Source: Asticcacaulis sp. AC466
GTDB lineage: Bacteria; Pseudomonadota; Alphaproteobacteria; Caulobacterales; Caulobacteraceae
NCBI RefSeq assembly: GCF_000495815.1
Contig: NZ_AWGE01000026.1
Coordinates: 1-50,846 of the forward strand
DNA: 50,846 bases
Reading direction: 5' to 3'
This document shows positions 49,973-50,846 of this stretch, piece after piece. Below the pieces are notes generated by a model, which was given only the letters and a program-made list of their open reading frames with translations, searched no databases and was not told the DNA's origin. The position numbers were made by a program, and so were the translations under genes. The number at the start of each line of letters is the position of its first letter. Position 1 is the first letter of the stretch.

Positions 49973-50846
49973 ATGAAACTCAAATTGTTGGCGGGCGCTG
50001 CTCTCGCCGCGATGGCGGTAGCGGGTGCCGCTGCTGCAGAACAACCTACGGGTTGGTACGGGGCGCTTGACCTCGGTTATAACTGGAAGTCGGATTACAA
50101 GGCACGTTCGTCAGGCAACATGCCGGACGGCGGTCCTTACGTTTACAATGTCTCCACGGATGACGACTGGGCTGGTTTTGCCCGTCTCGGCTACCGTTAC
50201 AGCCCGAACTGGCGTGTGGAACTCGAAGGCGGCTACCGCCCGGGTGACATCAGCAGCGCTCGCGGCTTCCCGCGCACCTATCCGGGTTCGACCGCTCTGG
50301 TCGACAGCGGCATCTGCACCACCGGCGTAATCCGCGCCGCTGGCGATGCTTGCGGCTCCCCCAAGGGTTCGTTCGAACAAACGACGCTCATGGTCAACCT
50401 GTACTATGACATCCTGCCGGAATCGACCTTCCATCCGTTCATCGGTGCGGGCGTCGGTCTCGACAGCGTGAAGGCGAAGATGCTCGGCCAACTGTCGACC
50501 AGCCCTCGTGATGGCGTTGCCGATCTGAGCATGGTTGGCAAGGACACGGTCCCGGCTTACCAACTGCTGGCCGGTATGGCCTGGGAACTGTCGGATCGTC
50601 TGAGCCTCGACGTCACCTACCGTTATCTGGACGCTGGCAAGGCGACCTTCAACGGTGGCATCGCGCCGCTTTCGGCTGCTGCGACGACCGCTGGCTGGCA
50701 ACAGCCTGGCACCTTCTCGGGTAAGTTCAGCGATCAAACCCTGACCGTTGGCCTGCGTTGGTCGTTCGGCGAAGAAGCGGCTCCGCCGCCGCCTCCCCCG
50801 CCGCCGCCGCCGCCTCCCCCGCCGCCGGTTGTGGCGCCTCCGCCTC
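49973..50846 (+). CDS. OmpA-like outer membrane protein (3' end beyond the window)
   Basis: The visible 291 residues begin MKLKLLAGAALAAMAVAGAAAAEQ, a signal peptide, then an eight-stranded beta-barrel N-terminal domain (WYGALDLGYNW, FARLGYRY, FHPFIGAGVGLDSVKAK, LSLDVTYRYLDAGKATF, LTVGLRWSFG). A proline-rich linker with runs of Pro codons starts at about residue 265, leading to the expected peptidoglycan-binding OmpA domain, which is cut off at the window edge. GAGAGGG is 7 bases before ATG 49973. It probably anchors the outer membrane to the wall. Confidence 0.9.
   Translation, partial: MKLKLLAGAALAAMAVAGAAAAEQPTGWYGALDLGYNWKSDYKARSSGNMPDGGPYVYNVSTDDDWAGFARLGYRYSPNWRVELEGGYRPGDISSARGFPRTYPGSTALVDSGICTTGVIRAAGDACGSPKGSFEQTTLMVNLYYDILPESTFHPFIGAGVGLDSVKAKMLGQLSTSPRDGVADLSMVGKDTVPAYQLLAGMAWELSDRLSLDVTYRYLDAGKATFNGGIAPLSAAATTAGWQQPGTFSGKFSDQTLTVGLRWSFGEEAAPPPPPPPPPPPPPPPVVAPPP

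Noticed and set aside
50767-50846. CCG/CCT-rich tract at the end as a DNA repeat array
   Set aside because: It encodes the proline linker of the OmpA-like protein and is in frame; a coding microsatellite, not a separate element.

Overview
The window is a GC-rich, densely packed chromosomal segment of an alphaproteobacterium. Gene content points to Caulobacterales: hslV-GNAT-hslU, fabA-fabB-fabI, Smr, DUF3144, DUF4166 and DUF3175 families, an OmpA-type protein with a long proline linker, many GTG/TTG starts and poor Shine-Dalgarno sequences. An Asticcacaulis- or Brevundimonas-like genus is an inference from protein character; no 16S gene or other marker is present. Most of the window is ordinary core genome. 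I see no prophage, transposase, CRISPR array or replication origin.

Layout. 1-6,000: base-excision repair glycosylase, an anchored protease-fold protein that has lost catalytic residues, DUF350, rlmN, a secreted small protein, DUF3175, YitT and a MoeB/ThiF-type E1 enzyme. 6,000-8,500: the HslVU protease with an acetyltransferase gene between its subunits. 8,500-9,800: four tandem DUF3144 paralogues. 9,800-15,600: LMW phosphatase, MazG-like protein, endonuclease III, desaturase, GNAT, ATP-grasp protein with a His-rich tail, adenosine kinase and Smr protein. 15,700-19,900: a small membrane protein, a large PAS/coiled-coil pseudo-histidine kinase and a beta-lactamase-fold hydrolase. 19,900-23,300: an AT-richer block with a chemoreceptor and a MerR regulator beside tRNA-Gly. 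23,400-28,800: 2-hydroxyacid dehydrogenase, SH3 protein, then the unsaturated fatty acid operon fabA-fabB-fabI with a metallopeptidase. 28,800-35,800: alpha/beta hydrolase, PadR/HAAS pair, MFS pump, GST, LigB-type dioxygenase, two YceI proteins. 35,900-44,800: TPR protein, DUF1993, a DCC/DUF4166/saccharopine-dehydrogenase-like operon, DUF2269, GST, DUF4442, a cytochrome b plus molybdopterin oxidoreductase pair, YbaK, threonine aldolase and an ABM protein. 44,900-49,300: a three-gene set of secreted cupredoxin, dCache-HAMP-GGDEF-EAL protein and outer-membrane barrel. The end holds tRNA-Ser and a truncated ompA-like gene.

The signals I find most worth following are the cupredoxin/EAL/barrel cassette (a possible periplasmic metal or redox input to c-di-GMP turnover), the DUF3144 tandem array, the PAS protein whose H-box histidine is glutamine and which has no ATPase domain, the nested palindrome directly before fabA, and a family of intergenic TAGAGC...GCTCTA elements whose ends supply the stop codons of neighbouring genes at five gene termini.
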